Of a stretch of 64,000 nucleotides of DNA, positions 8,134 through 19,900 are shown one piece after another. The stretch is from Actinosynnema sp. ALI-1.44 (GTDB lineage: Bacteria; Actinomycetota; Actinomycetes; Mycobacteriales; Pseudonocardiaceae), in assembly GCF_001984155.1 (NCBI RefSeq), contig NZ_MTQO01000045.1, positions 186,001-250,000 of the forward strand. Direction: 5' to 3'. Made by a program: the position numbers and the translations under genes. How positions within the stretch are numbered: the first letter of the stretch is position 1; every line of letters begins with the position of its first letter. The notes below the pieces were generated by a model, which saw only the letters and a list, made by a program, of their open reading frames with translations, did no database searches and had not been told where the DNA came from.

Positions 8134-9030
8134 GTGATCGACCCTCGACGGCTGCGGGTGCTGCGTGCTCTTGCTGACCACGGAACAGTGACAGCGGCAA
8201 GTGAGGCGCTGCACCTGACGCCGTCCGCGGTGTCGCAGCAGCTGGCCGCGCTCGAATCGGAGACCGGGCAGGAGCTGCTGCGGCGGCGGGGGCGGCGCGT
8301 CTCGTTGACCCCGGTCGGTGAAGGGCTCGTGAAACACGCCAACGCGGTCGCGGCCGAGCTCGAACGCGCGCAGGCCACGCTGGCCTCGTTCGCGACCGGC
8401 ACCAAGGGGCACGTCGAACTGGCCAGCTTCGCCTCGGGCATCACCCAGGTCGTGGCGCCGACGATCCCGAAGCTGCGGTTCTTCATGCCGGATGTCACCG
8501 TCGTGGTGCGGGACGCCGAGGGTCACGCCAGTGTGCCGTTGCTGCTCGACGGTGAGATCGACATGGCGATCACCGAGGAGAGCCGCCAGCTCCTCAGCAC
8601 CGACAACCCGCGGCTGAAGCTGTACCCGCTGTACACCGAGCCCTTCGACCTGGTCCTCCCGGAGAGCCACCCCCTCTCCGGCGGCAAGAAGATCCTCGCG
8701 ATCAAGGATCTCAGCGACACCGAGGACTGGATCGCGCCGCTGCCCGGCAACCCGTGCCGCGACTTGGTCGAGCAGGTGGTCGACCGCCCGCACATCACGC
8801 ACACGTCAGACGACTTCCGCGCGATCGTGGCGTTGGTCGCGGCTGGGGCGGGCGTCGCGCTGGTGCCGCGCAACGCCTTCGTCACGCCGCGCGGGGCCGT
8901 CCGGGTCCGGGTCGCGGACACGCCGCCTGTCCGCCGGGTGTTCGTCGCCGTGCGCACGGGCAGCGACGACCACCCGCTGTTCAAGAGGGTCCTCGGTGCC
9001 CTGATCGAAACGGGCCGCGCTGTGAAGTGA
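8134..9030 (+). CDS. LysR-family transcriptional regulator
   Basis: A 298-residue LysR regulator. The N-terminal winged helix reads LADHGTVTAASEALHLTPSA then SQQLAALESETG, followed by a linker helix and a periplasmic-binding-protein-like effector domain (about 90-290). ATG 8119 is in frame but touches the GAGG motif; GTG 8134, about 10 bases after GAGGATGGA, fits better. It diverges from the MFS remnant. The stop codon lies inside the stem of a strong hairpin shared with the convergent kbl gene, and one copy of the dispersed palindrome overlaps it. Confidence 0.85.
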   Translation: MIDPRRLRVLRALADHGTVTAASEALHLTPSAVSQQLAALESETGQELLRRRGRRVSLTPVGEGLVKHANAVAAELERAQATLASFATGTKGHVELASFASGITQVVAPTIPKLRFFMPDVTVVVRDAEGHASVPLLLDGEIDMAITEESRQLLSTDNPRLKLYPLYTEPFDLVLPESHPLSGGKKILAIKDLSDTEDWIAPLPGNPCRDLVEQVVDRPHITHTSDDFRAIVALVAAGAGVALVPRNAFVTPRGAVRVRVADTPPVRRVFVAVRTGSDDHPLFKRVLGALIETGRAVK

Positions 9031-9061
9031 ACCTTCACTGCACTGGAGCTTCACAGCGCGG
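9015..9061. terminator. Bidirectional hairpin between LysR gene and kbl
   Basis: CCGCGCTGTGAAG (9015-9027) pairs perfectly with CTTCACAGCGCGG (9049-9061): a 13-bp stem that starts within the LysR coding region. No U-tract follows on either strand. It serves two convergent genes. The loop contains half of the dispersed palindrome, so alternative folding is possible. Confidence 0.7.
9021..9039. repeat. Dispersed 19-bp palindrome, copy 3
   Basis: TGTGAAG-TGAAC-CTTCACT, spanning the stop codon of the LysR gene and overlapping the terminator stem. Confidence 0.65.
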
Positions 9062-9075
9062 TCTGGGGTTTGTGC

Positions 9076-10260
9076 TCAGGCGTCGAGCTTGGCCCGTGCC
9101 GCGACGAACGCGTCGACAGCGCGGTTGACGTCGTCGGCCGAGTGCGCGGCCGACATCTGGGTGCGGATTCGCGCCTTGCCGTGCGGGACGACCGGGTACG
9201 AGAAGCCGATGACGTAGATCCCCTGCTCCAGCAACAGGTCCGCGAGCCTGCCGGCCACCGCCGCGTCGCCGATCATCACCGGGATGATCGGGTGCTCGCC
9301 CGGCAGCAGGTCGAAGCCCTCCTCGGTCATCCTCGTCCGGAACAGGGCGGTGTTCTCACGCAGCCTGGTGAGCAACTCGCCTGACGTGCTGAGCAGTTCC
9401 AACGCGGCCAGCGACGCGGCCGTGATGGACGGCGCCAGCGAGTTGGAGAACAGGTACGGCCGGGACCGCTGCCGCAGCATCTCCACGATCTCCGCGCGGC
9501 CGGAGACGTACCCGCCGCTGGCGCCGCCGAGCGCCTTGCCGAGGGTACCGGTCATGACGTCCACCCGGTCGGTCACGCCGAACAGCTCGGGCGTGCCGCG
9601 GCCGGTCGGACCGGTGAAGCCGACGGCGTGCGAATCGTCGACCATCACCAGCGCGTCGTACCGCTCGGCCAGCTCGCAGATCTGGTCCAGCGGCGCGAGG
9701 TAACCGTCCATGGAGAACACGCCGTCGGTCGCGATCAGCCGGTAGCGCGCGTCGGCCGCGTCCTTGAGCTGGCGCTCCAGGTCGTCCATGTCGCGGTTCT
9801 TGTAGCGGTAGCGCTTGGCCTTGCACAGCCGGACGCCGTCGATGATCGACGCGTGGTTGAGCTCGTCGGAGATCACCGCGTCCTGGTCGGTCAGCAGTGT
9901 CTCGAACAGGCCGCCGTTGGCGTCGAAGCAGGAGCTGTAGAGGATCGTGTCGTCCGTGCCGAGGAACTCCGACAGCTTCGCTTCCAACTGCTTGTGCGGT
10001 TGTTGCGTGCCGCAGATGAACCGCACCGAGGCCATCCCGAAGCCCCACTCGTCCAGCGCGGCTTTCGCGGCGTCGACCAGCGCGGGGTGGTCGGCGAGAC
10101 CGAGGTAGTTGTTGGCGCAGAAGTTGAGCACCTCGTCACCGGAGCCGACCCGCACGGTCGCCCGCTGCGGCGTGCCGATCACGCGCTCCGCCTTGTAAAG
10201 GCCTGCTTCACGAATCTCGTCAAGGCCGGCCCGCAGGTTCTCGCGCATCGCGCCGTACAT
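9076..10260 (-). CDS. kbl: Glycine C-acetyltransferase (2-amino-3-ketobutyrate CoA ligase)
   Basis: A 394-residue PLP enzyme of the alpha-oxoamine synthase family that splits 2-amino-3-ketobutyrate with CoA into glycine and acetyl-CoA, the second step of threonine breakdown. Visible motifs: the N-terminal [13 protein letters not shown], the PLP-phosphate and ring contacts [10 protein letters not shown], and the Schiff-base lysine in [13 protein letters not shown]. The ATG overlaps the tdh stop by one base, so the two enzymes are co-translated and probably channel the unstable intermediate. Length is normal. Confidence 0.95.
   Translation of the reverse strand: MYGAMRENLRAGLDEIREAGLYKAERVIGTPQRATVRVGSGDEVLNFCANNYLGLADHPALVDAAKAALDEWGFGMASVRFICGTQQPHKQLEAKLSEFLGTDDTILYSSCFDANGGLFETLLTDQDAVISDELNHASIIDGVRLCKAKRYRYKNRDMDDLERQLKDAADARYRLIATDGVFSMDGYLAPLDQICELAERYDALVMVDDSHAVGFTGPTGRGTPELFGVTDRVDVMTGTLGKALGGASGGYVSGRAEIVEMLRQRSRPYLFSNSLAPSITAASLAALELLSTSGELLTRLRENTALFRTRMTEEGFDLLPGEHPIIPVMIGDAAVAGRLADLLLEQGIYVIGFSYPVVPHGKARIRTQMSAAHSADDVNRAVDAFVAARAKLDA
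10194..10212. repeat. Dispersed 19-bp palindrome, copy 4 (one base off)
   Basis: TGTAAAG-GCCTG-CTTCACG, near the 5' end of kbl; a single G-to-A difference in the left arm. Confidence 0.45.
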
Positions 10261-11291
10261 CAGTTCTCCGTCCAATCGAGAATGATCTTGCCGCAGTTGC
10301 CTTCGCGCGCCGTGGCGAACGCGAGGTCGTACTCGGCGGCCTTGTACCGGTGGGTGATCACCGGGGTCAGATCGAGCCCGGCCTGCAGCAGCACCGACAT
10401 CGAGTACCAGGTCTCGAACATCTCCCGGCCGTAGATCCCTTTGATGTGCAGCATCTTCAGCACGACCGCGCTGAAGTCGACGGGGAACTCGGCCGCGGGC
10501 AGGCCCAGCATCGCGATGCGGCCGCCGTGCGCCATGTTGGCGATCATGTCGCGCATCGCCGTGGGCTGCCCGGACATCTCCATGCCGACGTCGAACCCCT
10601 CGGACATGCCCAGCACGGTCTGCGCGTCGGCGATCGAGGCGTGGCGCACGTTGAGCGCCAGGTCCACGCCGACTCGTTTGGCCAGCTCCAACCGGTGATC
10701 GCTGACGTCGGTGATGGCGATGTTGCGGGCGCCCGCGTGCCGGGCGACCGCCGCGGCCATGATCCCGATCGGCCCGGCGCCGGTGATCAGTACGTCCTCG
10801 CCGATGACCGGGAACGACAGCGCGGTGTGCACGGCGTTGCCGAACGGGTCGAAGATCGCGGCGACGTCGAGGTCGACGGGAGTGCGGTGGACCCAGACGT
10901 TCTGCTCGGGGAGCACGGCGTACTCGGCAAACGCGCCGTTGCTGTGCACGCCGAGGCCACGCGTGTTGGCGCATAGGTGACGCCTGCCCGCCTTGCAGTT
11001 GCGGCACGTGCCGCAGACCAGGTGGCCCTCTCCGCTGACCAGGTCGCCGACCTTGGTCGCGGTGACGGCCTGGCCGATCTCGACGACCTCACCCGCGAAC
11101 TCGTGGCCGACCACGAGTGGGGTGCGGATCGTCTTGGCCGCCCAGTCGTCCCAGGCGTCGATGTGCAGGTCCGTGCCGCAGATACCGGTGCGCAGGACGC
11201 GCACGACCACGTCGTTCGGGCCCGGTTGGGGGTCCGGGACGTCGGTGTACTCCAGGCCCGGGCCCTCGACCAGCTTGACGAGTGCCTTCAT
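10260..11291 (-). CDS. tdh: L-threonine 3-dehydrogenase
   Basis: A 343-residue zinc-dependent medium-chain dehydrogenase oxidising threonine to 2-amino-3-ketobutyrate with NAD. The catalytic zinc site lies in [10 protein letters not shown] and GHEFAGEV, the structural zinc site in [15 protein letters not shown], and the nucleotide fold in [19 protein letters not shown]. Length and the tdh-kbl order match the standard threonine-to-glycine operon. An inverted repeat at 11329-11346, 38 bases upstream of the ATG, is a likely control site. Confidence 0.95.
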   Translation of the reverse strand: MKALVKLVEGPGLEYTDVPDPQPGPNDVVVRVLRTGICGTDLHIDAWDDWAAKTIRTPLVVGHEFAGEVVEIGQAVTATKVGDLVSGEGHLVCGTCRNCKAGRRHLCANTRGLGVHSNGAFAEYAVLPEQNVWVHRTPVDLDVAAIFDPFGNAVHTALSFPVIGEDVLITGAGPIGIMAAAVARHAGARNIAITDVSDHRLELAKRVGVDLALNVRHASIADAQTVLGMSEGFDVGMEMSGQPTAMRDMIANMAHGGRIAMLGLPAAEFPVDFSAVVLKMLHIKGIYGREMFETWYSMSVLLQAGLDLTPVITHRYKAAEYDLAFATAREGNCGKIILDWTEN

Positions 11292-11328
11292 GCGGGCAGT
11301 GTGGCCCGGGCCCGTAGTTCAGTCCATC

Positions 11329-11346
11329 AGGACTTTCTGAAGTCCT
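11329..11346. promoter_or_regulatory. Inverted repeat upstream of tdh-kbl (candidate operator)
   Basis: AGGACTT-TCTG-AAGTCCT is a perfect 7-bp inverted repeat with a 4-base centre, 38-55 bases upstream of the tdh ATG. A further GGACT half-site lies 11321-11325 (read on the minus strand), closer to tdh. The position suits a repressor or Lrp-type regulator. It could instead be a weak hairpin after the amidohydrolase gene. Confidence 0.45.
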
Positions 11347-11399
11347 TTATTAGCGCAGCTTGAATAGCCGCACCGGTTGGACACCTACCAGCGGTTCCT

Positions 11400-14300
11400 T
11401 CAGTGGTCGCAGCAGACGTGTGTCGCCCATTCGGGTTCGTGCCACCAGTGCCGTTGTATGGCCGACGGCAACGCGGGCAGCACCTCGTTGGCAGTCTGCT
11501 TGGCAGTCACGGGTGCCTGGCCACGGAAAGGCGCCATCAGTTCGTCGACAGTCCGCTGCACACCGCCGACGACCGTGCGCCGGACGGCCGCCGCGGCCTT
11601 GATGTCGGCCAGCGGATTGCCGTCGACCAGCACCAGGTCCGCGTACGCACCGGGCTTGAGCACGCCGATCCGGTTGTCCAGGCCGAGCCAGCGCGCCGGG
11701 TTGCGCGTCGCGGTGATCAACGCTTCGCGCGCTGTGAAGCCGAACTTCACCATTGCTCGCAGGTTCTGGTGCAACGAGACAGCCATGTTGTCCAGCGGCG
11801 CGTCCGTGCCTGTGATGACCAGGCCGCCACCCCGGTGCACCCGCAGCGCCATGTCGACGTTCGCCGCGAGCATCTTGGCCGTCGGCGCGCCCGGCGTGCC
11901 GATCGCCTCGACCTCGGCCTTGAGCCGGTCGTACTCCCACTGCGGGAACAGGACCCTGGTCCGCTCGTCGGTGAACAGCGACTTGTCCTCGCCGTACATG
12001 AACTTGGAGTTGAACAGGGTCGGGGTGAGCGACATCCCGGACTGGGTGAACAACGTGACGGCGTCCTGGTACGCGCGGCCGGTGCGGCTCACCGTGTGCG
12101 AGTAACCGAGCCGGTTGGTCGCGCCCGTGTGCTCCATCCCGTCCATCCCGACGTTGGCCGCCGGGTACAGGTAATGCGAGGACAGCGGGATGCCCGCGGC
12201 GTGTGCGGCACGGACCACCATCTGCTGGTACTCCACCGGCAGCCGGACGTAGGTCTTGATCATGTCGTAGTCGAGCGCGGTCGCCCGGGACATCTCCAGG
12301 TTCAACTGGCGGCGCGAAAGCGTTGGCCGCATGAAGTTGTAGTAGATCCGCGAACCGTCGACCGCTTCACCGGTGGCCAGGAAACGCGGCCCGACCCGGC
12401 TGCCGGATTCGAGCGCCTCACGCGTCTCCACCATCTGGTACACCGGGTCGCCCGGAGATCTGGTCGTGGTGACGCCGTACGCGAGCCACAGCCGGCCCTG
12501 CCTGTCTCCCCACGCGCGGCCGCGCAGGTGCCAGTGCACGTGGGCGTCCACCAACCCGGGCATCGCGACGAGCCCACTGGCGTCAACGGTTGGCGAGCCG
12601 CCTCTGTGCGGCCGGATCTCGGCGATCCGCCCGCCCTCGATCACGATGTCGACGTTGTGGCGCAGGCGTTCGGCCTCGCCGTCCCACACCGCGCCCGCGT
12701 GGATGATCGAACGGTCGGGCGGGGCAGGCCGCCGCCAGGTCGCCGTGAGCCGGATCGTGCGGGCCCGGCCGCCGCCGATGCCGACCGCCTTCAACTGGCC
12801 GTTGGACAGGTACACCAGCGTGTCGGAGCCCTTCCAGGCAAGGGAGTCCGTCACCTCATGGGTGACCTGCCTCGGCGCGCCGAGCATCTTGCCCGTGGCG
12901 TCGACCGGCGCCACCCACGCGGTGCTCTCCACGACGAACGCGAAGTGCTTCCCATCCGGCGACCACAGTGGACCGTCGTCACCCCTGGTCGCCAGCGAGC
13001 GGAACGGCATCGGCTCGGCGTACCTCAGTTCGCCACCGCGCAGGTCGACCGTGAGGATCTGACTGGTGCCCTCGCGGAAGCGCTTGGAGAACGGCTTCAC
13101 GGCCGCGAGCGCGATCACGTTCCCGTCCGGCGACCAGCTCGGCCTGCCCGGCATGAACAACGCCGGGGTGACCTGCTGGACCTTGCCCGTCGCCACCTCG
13201 AGCGTCCACAGTGCACCGTCCTGGTCGACGTAGGCGACCTTGCGGCCGTCCGGCGAGAACCGCGGCATCGTCTGCGCGCCGGGCAGCGAGGTCAGCACCG
13301 TGTCCTTGCCACTGGCCAGGTCCCGCGACCACAGGTCCGCGGTGCCCAGCCGGTCGCTGGCGTACAGCAGGTTCCTGCCGTCCGGTGAGAAGTCCGGGTC
13401 GGAGTTGAAGTACTGGTCGTCGACGACCCGCTTGGGCACACCGCCCGCGCTCGGCACGACGTAGATCGCGTTCAACGCGCGGTAGGCGATCCACGAGCCG
13501 TCCGGCGACACGACCGGGCTGGCGATCCCGCGCACCGGGCGCGGTGCGGGCGAATCGAGGTCGCGGACGCGGTGCCGGTAGTCACGCCGGGCCACCGAGA
13601 CCCGGGCTTCCAGCGGGATGTCCGTCGTCGCCGGGCCGGACCGGCGGCGGATGCGGCCGTCGGCGACGTACACGACGTCCTGGCCGGTCCAGTTCGCCGC
13701 GAACCCGAAGACGTCCTCGTCACGCGTGAGTTGCCGGTCGCCGAGCATCAACTGGGCGTCCGGCCCGCGCAACAGCATGTAACTGGGGGTTCGCCCGTCC
13801 GGCCCGAACGCCGGCCCGTACAGCCTGTCGATGCCGGTCGCCGTGATCAGCCGCGTGCGTTCGCCGGTGGCGACTGTGACGACGTCGATCGCGGTGTCGT
13901 TGACCGTGAACACCAGGCGCTCGCCGTCGGGCGACCACCTCGGGGTGGCCTCTTCGTCCGGCGTGGCGGTCACCGCGGTGACCGCGCCGGAGGCCACGTC
14001 GAGCAGCCAGATGCCGTAGCTGCCGTCCCGGTCGCTGCTGAACGCCAGGCGTTTGCCGTCCGGGGAGAAGGACGGTTCGCGGTGGTCGTGGGCGCCGCTG
14101 GTCAGTTTGCGCGGCACGCCGCCCGCGGGGTCGATCACGTACAGGTGGAAGTTGCCGTCACGGTACGACTGGAACGCGATGCGCCTGCCGTCCGGTGACC
14201 ACGCGGGCAGGGTCGCGTCCTGCAGGTCGTCGGTCAGCCTGGTCGCTCTGCCGCCGCTCGACGGCAGCACCCAGATCCCGGTCACCAGGTCGACCGCGAT

Positions 14301-14489
14301 CCGCTTGCCGTCCGGCGACAGCGCCGCGGACATGTTCGTGCCTTCGCGTAAGACCACCTGCCCGCCTGCGCCGGTGACGCCGCCGGGCTCCTGCGCGGCC
14401 GCCGTCGTGGCGCCCGTGATGGTCAGACCAGCGGCTATTTGCCCGCTTCGGTAAAGAAGTTCCCGCCTCGACAGTCCCTCTGGTGACAT
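11400..14489 (-). CDS. Tat-exported TolB-like beta-propeller / amidohydrolase fusion
   Basis: A 1029-residue protein. The N terminus has a twin-arginine motif (LSRRELLYRS) and a hydrophobic stretch, so folded export is likely. Residues about 50-620 contain many TolB/PD40 propeller blades of the form SPDGKRIAF or WSPDGR. The C-terminal part (about 640-1000) is a metal-dependent amidohydrolase with the HxH motif in GLVDAHVHWHL and a late aspartate in VITGTDAPLDNM. Such fusions occur in secreted peptidase-like or imidase-like enzymes; the substrate is unknown. GGGAGG stands eight bases before the ATG. A dispersed palindrome lies within it at 11733-11751. Confidence 0.85.
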   Translation of the reverse strand: MSPEGLSRRELLYRSGQIAAGLTITGATTAAAQEPGGVTGAGGQVVLREGTNMSAALSPDGKRIAVDLVTGIWVLPSSGGRATRLTDDLQDATLPAWSPDGRRIAFQSYRDGNFHLYVIDPAGGVPRKLTSGAHDHREPSFSPDGKRLAFSSDRDGSYGIWLLDVASGAVTAVTATPDEEATPRWSPDGERLVFTVNDTAIDVVTVATGERTRLITATGIDRLYGPAFGPDGRTPSYMLLRGPDAQLMLGDRQLTRDEDVFGFAANWTGQDVVYVADGRIRRRSGPATTDIPLEARVSVARRDYRHRVRDLDSPAPRPVRGIASPVVSPDGSWIAYRALNAIYVVPSAGGVPKRVVDDQYFNSDPDFSPDGRNLLYASDRLGTADLWSRDLASGKDTVLTSLPGAQTMPRFSPDGRKVAYVDQDGALWTLEVATGKVQQVTPALFMPGRPSWSPDGNVIALAAVKPFSKRFREGTSQILTVDLRGGELRYAEPMPFRSLATRGDDGPLWSPDGKHFAFVVESTAWVAPVDATGKMLGAPRQVTHEVTDSLAWKGSDTLVYLSNGQLKAVGIGGGRARTIRLTATWRRPAPPDRSIIHAGAVWDGEAERLRHNVDIVIEGGRIAEIRPHRGGSPTVDASGLVAMPGLVDAHVHWHLRGRAWGDRQGRLWLAYGVTTTRSPGDPVYQMVETREALESGSRVGPRFLATGEAVDGSRIYYNFMRPTLSRRQLNLEMSRATALDYDMIKTYVRLPVEYQQMVVRAAHAAGIPLSSHYLYPAANVGMDGMEHTGATNRLGYSHTVSRTGRAYQDAVTLFTQSGMSLTPTLFNSKFMYGEDKSLFTDERTRVLFPQWEYDRLKAEVEAIGTPGAPTAKMLAANVDMALRVHRGGGLVITGTDAPLDNMAVSLHQNLRAMVKFGFTAREALITATRNPARWLGLDNRIGVLKPGAYADLVLVDGNPLADIKAAAAVRRTVVGGVQRTVDELMAPFRGQAPVTAKQTANEVLPALPSAIQRHWWHEPEWATHVCCDH
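11733..11751. repeat. Dispersed 19-bp palindrome, copy 5
   Basis: TGTGAAG-CCGAA-CTTCACC, inside the amidohydrolase fusion gene; GTGAAG and CTTCAC arms perfect. Confidence 0.65.
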
Positions 14490-14660
14490 ATTTACCTCCC
14501 GGCAGGCAACTATGCCGTGCCCGACCATCCGCGTCCATCGCTCTTCGGCGCGTGGCGAGCACAGGCCGTGACCGTCCCGCTAAGCTCGAAGTCCCACAGG
14601 GAGGCAGGGATACACAGTGGACGGTGAGCGCTTTCGGATCGGCGCGGGCAGGATGGGCGG

Positions 14661-15317
14661 GTGACCCAGAAGGCCGCGGCGCGGCTGCTGATCGTGGCGG
14701 ACGACGAGGTGCTCGTCGAACGGCTCGGCGAACTGCTGGCCGAAGCCGGCTACGCCTACGACACCGATCCGACGATGGTCCGCGCGCTCGACGCGCACTA
14801 CGACGTGATGATCGTCGACCAGACCGGGGAGAACCTGGAAACGCTCGCCACGCTGCGCCGCAAGGCCCTGACCACCCGGGTGCTGGTGCTGTCGTCGATC
14901 GGCTCGGATGCCGACCAGGCAGGCGCGATGACCGCGGGCGCGGACGACTACCTGCCCAAGCCGTTCCTCCCGGCGCGGCTGCTGGCCAAGGTCCGCGGCC
15001 TCATGCGCAGGCACATCGACAACGCCGAGACGATTCCCTTCGGCCGTGCCCAACTGGACGTGCGCCGGTACGAGGTGGTGCTCCCCCGTGGCAAACGGGT
15101 GTCGCTGTCGGTGCGCGAGTTCGACCTGCTCCGGACGCTGGTGGCCAGGCCGACCGTGATCTACCCGAAGGCGGAACTGCGCACCCGCGTGTTCGGCACC
15201 GAGGCCAGTGAATCCACGGTGGATACGTACGTCTACTACCTGCGCAAGAAACTGGGCCAGGGCGTCGTCCGGTCGGTGTACCGGCTGGGCTACAAGGCGG
15301 GCTCCATCGCGCCGTGA
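14661..15317 (+). CDS. OmpR-family response regulator (orphan)
   Basis: A 218-residue two-domain regulator. Receiver: acidic pair D14/D15, phosphoacceptor D53 (MIVDQTGEN) and lysine K100 (DDYLPKPF). The C-terminal winged helix shows LSVREFDLLRTLVARP and TVDTYVYYLRKKLG, ending VYRLGYKAG. No histidine kinase is adjacent, so its partner is elsewhere. GTG start; divergent from the amidohydrolase gene across about 170 bases and convergent with lpd through a clean hairpin terminator. Confidence 0.88.
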   Translation: MTQKAAARLLIVADDEVLVERLGELLAEAGYAYDTDPTMVRALDAHYDVMIVDQTGENLETLATLRRKALTTRVLVLSSIGSDADQAGAMTAGADDYLPKPFLPARLLAKVRGLMRRHIDNAETIPFGRAQLDVRRYEVVLPRGKRVSLSVREFDLLRTLVARPTVIYPKAELRTRVFGTEASESTVDTYVYYLRKKLGQGVVRSVYRLGYKAGSIAP

Positions 15318-15320
15318 GCC

Positions 15321-15344
15321 GGTGCGGACCCGATGGTCCGCACC
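15321..15344. terminator. Bidirectional terminator hairpin between response regulator and lpd
   Basis: GGTGCGGACC-CGAT-GGTCCGCACC: a perfect 10-bp stem with a 4-base loop, three bases after one stop codon and 12 bases from the other. No U-tract, as is common in actinobacteria. Confidence 0.85.
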
Positions 15345-15355
15345 AGGCCCGCTGA

Positions 15356-16741
<1,386 letters not shown>

Positions 16742-16915
16742 GTCATCAGCCTATGCCGGGCCGATTCGAGTGGCCGAACCGACGAGAGTGTGCTCTCGGT
16801 GACTCCCCTGCCCGGCGGTGACCGGAGGAATTCCGCTCGCCGTGCGCTCACAGCCTGGAGGTGACGCGGCTGCCCCACCATCCCGAGCCGGAAGCCTCCT
16901 CGCTACGTTTCACTG

Positions 16916-19900
16916 ATGGGGCGGCCACAACTACCTGACCACCTGGGCGTACTGCTGACCGACGAGCCTGTCGTCGACTTGTACTCGCACGGCCCGTGGC
17001 GTGTGCCGGACGGGCTGTTCGAAGAGATCGCCGAACGGGCGCGTGTGCTTAACAGCGACCCGCGGGTGGCCGAACTGCCGTACTCCCTGACTGATTTCTA
17101 CGGTGGACCGGCCACTGTCGTCGGTGCCGAGCTGTGGTGCGTCATCCCTTATCTGTCCGGCGTCGCCGCCGTGCGCGGGGGCAACCGCGCGGATCTTGAA
17201 GCTGAGCTGTTGAGCGCGTTCCGCGCCGAGCAGATCCCGGTCAACCGCGAGCCGACGTGGTTCACCGCGCGCACCAACAAGTTCCGCCCGCCCGGCGACT
17301 GGCTCGTCGCGGCGGCCGGTGACGACCCCGGCAAGCGCGAGCTGGCGTTCCAGCTGGCTCGGGAGTGCCTGGACGTCTTCGCCGGGATCGAGCCGTTCGA
17401 ACGGCGCCGCCAGGCGGCCATCAAGCTGTACGAACTGCCGAAGCCCGAGGTCGACGGCCTCGTCCCGTACGCGAACCTGGTCACCACCTGGGCCCGCTCG
17501 GCCACCGACGAGATCCTGGCCGACCTGCCCGAACTGGCCGGCACGGTGAACCACCTGGAGTGGGTGGTCGGCGGGTTCGTCGCGGCGCACGACCGGCTGC
17601 GCGCGGCGATCTCCGGCTGGGAGGCCGCCGCCGGGATCGCGTGTGTGCTGCAGCAGGTGGGCATTTGGGAGAGCCCGGCCGAGTTCGCGGTGTTCACCGA
17701 CGCGGCGCTGTACGAGAACGTCAAGAAGTACATCGGCCAGCCGTTCGCCGAGAGCTGGGCGAACGAGGTCCGCGCCTGGCTGGCCCGTGGCCTGGTCGAG
17801 GGCGAGGCGGACGCGTGCCGGGCGTGGCTGGACATGGCCACGCGGCTGGAGGCCTGTTTCCGCGGCCTGCCCGAAGGGCCCAACTCCGCCGGGTCGCAGC
17901 TGCCGGTGACCAGTTTCCAGCGGACCGTCCGCGAGATGTTCGCCCGGCGCCCGCTGACGAACCCGCTGGAGAAGCGCTTCGGGGTGGTGGTCGCGCCACG
18001 GCGCCAGGAGCCCGCCGCACCGCAACGGCCGGAGTTCTCGCTGGTGGGACAGGCCGAGCTGGCCGCGGCCGTGCGGGATCTGATGGTGGACCGGCCGGGC
18101 GTGGAACGCCAGGTGCGGCTGATGGTGACCGGGCCGGACGCGTCCGGGCGCCGGACGGCCGTGAGCGCGCTGATCCAGAACCTCGTGGACAAGCGTGTCG
18201 TGGCGGCGTCGCGCTGGGTGTCCGACCCGATCTACACCACGCTCGACGCGAGCGGCGCGCTGCAGCAGCTGACCAGGGACGTCCGCGAGTGCCTCGCCGA
18301 GCGGACGCTGATGGTCATCGACGGGCTCGATCGGATCGTGGGCTTTGAGCGGTGCGGCACGGCGGTGGCCGAGGAGCTGCGCCGCAGCCTCAAACGGCAC
18401 CCGGAGCTCAACGTCATCGCCGTCTGCGGCCCCGGCGGCGACACCAGGTTGTTCGACACGAACCCGGCTTTGTATCAACTCTTCACAGTGGCGCGGACGA
18501 CCGAGTTCACCGACAAGCACTATGCGGAACTGCTTAAAAGGGCGGTGGCGCGGCGGGGTGCGACGATCAGCCGCGCGGTCGGCCTCGCCGCCGGTGTCCT
18601 GCTCACCCGGACTCCCCCGCTGCTGAACCTGCGCGGCGCCCGGCTGGTCGAGCACCTGGCCGAGCAGTCGGTCCTGGCCGCGCGCAAACGCGCCAAGGTC
18701 GGGCCGTCGCGGTCGGTCAGCGTGACCGAGGTTGACCTGCCGCGCCAGCTCGTGCCCGGTGACCTCGCCGGGTCCGACCCGCAGGCCGAGCTGGACTCGT
18801 GCATCGGCCTGGAGAACATCAAGCGTGAGCTGGCGCTGCTGGTGGCCGAGGAGAAGGCGCACCGGATGCGCCGCGAAGCCGGGATGGTGGTGGACGCGCG
18901 AGCCCGCCACATGGTGTTCACCGGCCCACCCGGGACGGGCAAAACGATGGTGGCGCGCATTCTCGGCCGCATGTTCGCGGCGACCGGCGTGCTGTCGTCC
19001 GGTCACATCGTGGTGGTCGACCGGGCGGACCTGGTGCACGGTGAAGGCTGGGAGATCGGGCCCCGGGTCCGGCGGCTGGTCGACCGGGCTGTCGGTGGGG
19101 TGCTGTGCGTCGAGTCGGCACACGAGCTGCAGCCGAGCGAGGACGACTGGCGCAACCGCGAGACGGTCAACGCCCTGGTGGCCGCCGTGCAGAGCCACGC
19201 GAAGGACCTCGTGGTCGTGCTGACCGGACCGGACGCGGGCGTCAACGGCCTGCTGAAGTCCGAGCCGGACCTGGCCGCGTACTTCCCGTCCGTCCTGCGG
19301 TTCCCGGCGCTGACCGAGGACAGCTTCGTGACGCTGTTCGAGGCCAGGGCCGCGGCCGCCGGGTTCACCCTGCACGACGGCGTGCTGCAGAAGGTCCGCA
19401 GTCTGGTGGCGTCCACGCCGACCGGCAACGCCCGGCTCGCGATCGGGCTGCTCGAACGCGCCATCGCCCGGCAGGCCCGGCGGGTGCTGGCCGACGGTGT
19501 GGTCGGCGCGGACGAGTCGCTGCACGAGATCCTCACCGACGACGTGCCCGACACGCTGGCCACCACGTCTTGGGTGGAGTTGCCCAACGACCCGCTGTCG
19601 GAGATCGACAAGTTGATCGGCCTCGACTCCGTCAAGCACGAGGTCCGGCTGCTGGTGTCGGAGGCCAAGGCCGACCGGATGCGCCGCGAGGCCGGGATCC
19701 CGCTGGCCTCCCCCACGCGCCACCTCGTCTTCACCGGCAGCCCGGGTACCGCGAAGACGACCATGGCCCGGCTGCTCGCGGCGGTCTACGCCAAACTCGG
19801 GCTGCTGTCGTCCGGGCACCTGGTCGAGGTCTCCCGCGGCGACCTGATCGGCGAGTACCTCGGTCAGACGGCGCCGAAGGTGCGCGCCGCGGTGGCCAAG

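Noticed and set aside
5920-8802. A minus-strand open frame of about 960 codons
   Set aside because: Only its middle (about 7519-8064) looks like protein, the MFS remnant. The rest is antisense to the response regulator, phosphatase and LysR genes.
9026-9039. AGTGAA-CC-TTCACT as a separate operator
   Set aside because: It lies inside the terminator hairpin and the dispersed 19-bp palindrome, which already explain its symmetry.
14661-15317. A two-component pair with the amidohydrolase gene region
   Set aside because: No histidine-kinase motifs in the neighbouring frames; the regulator is treated as an orphan.
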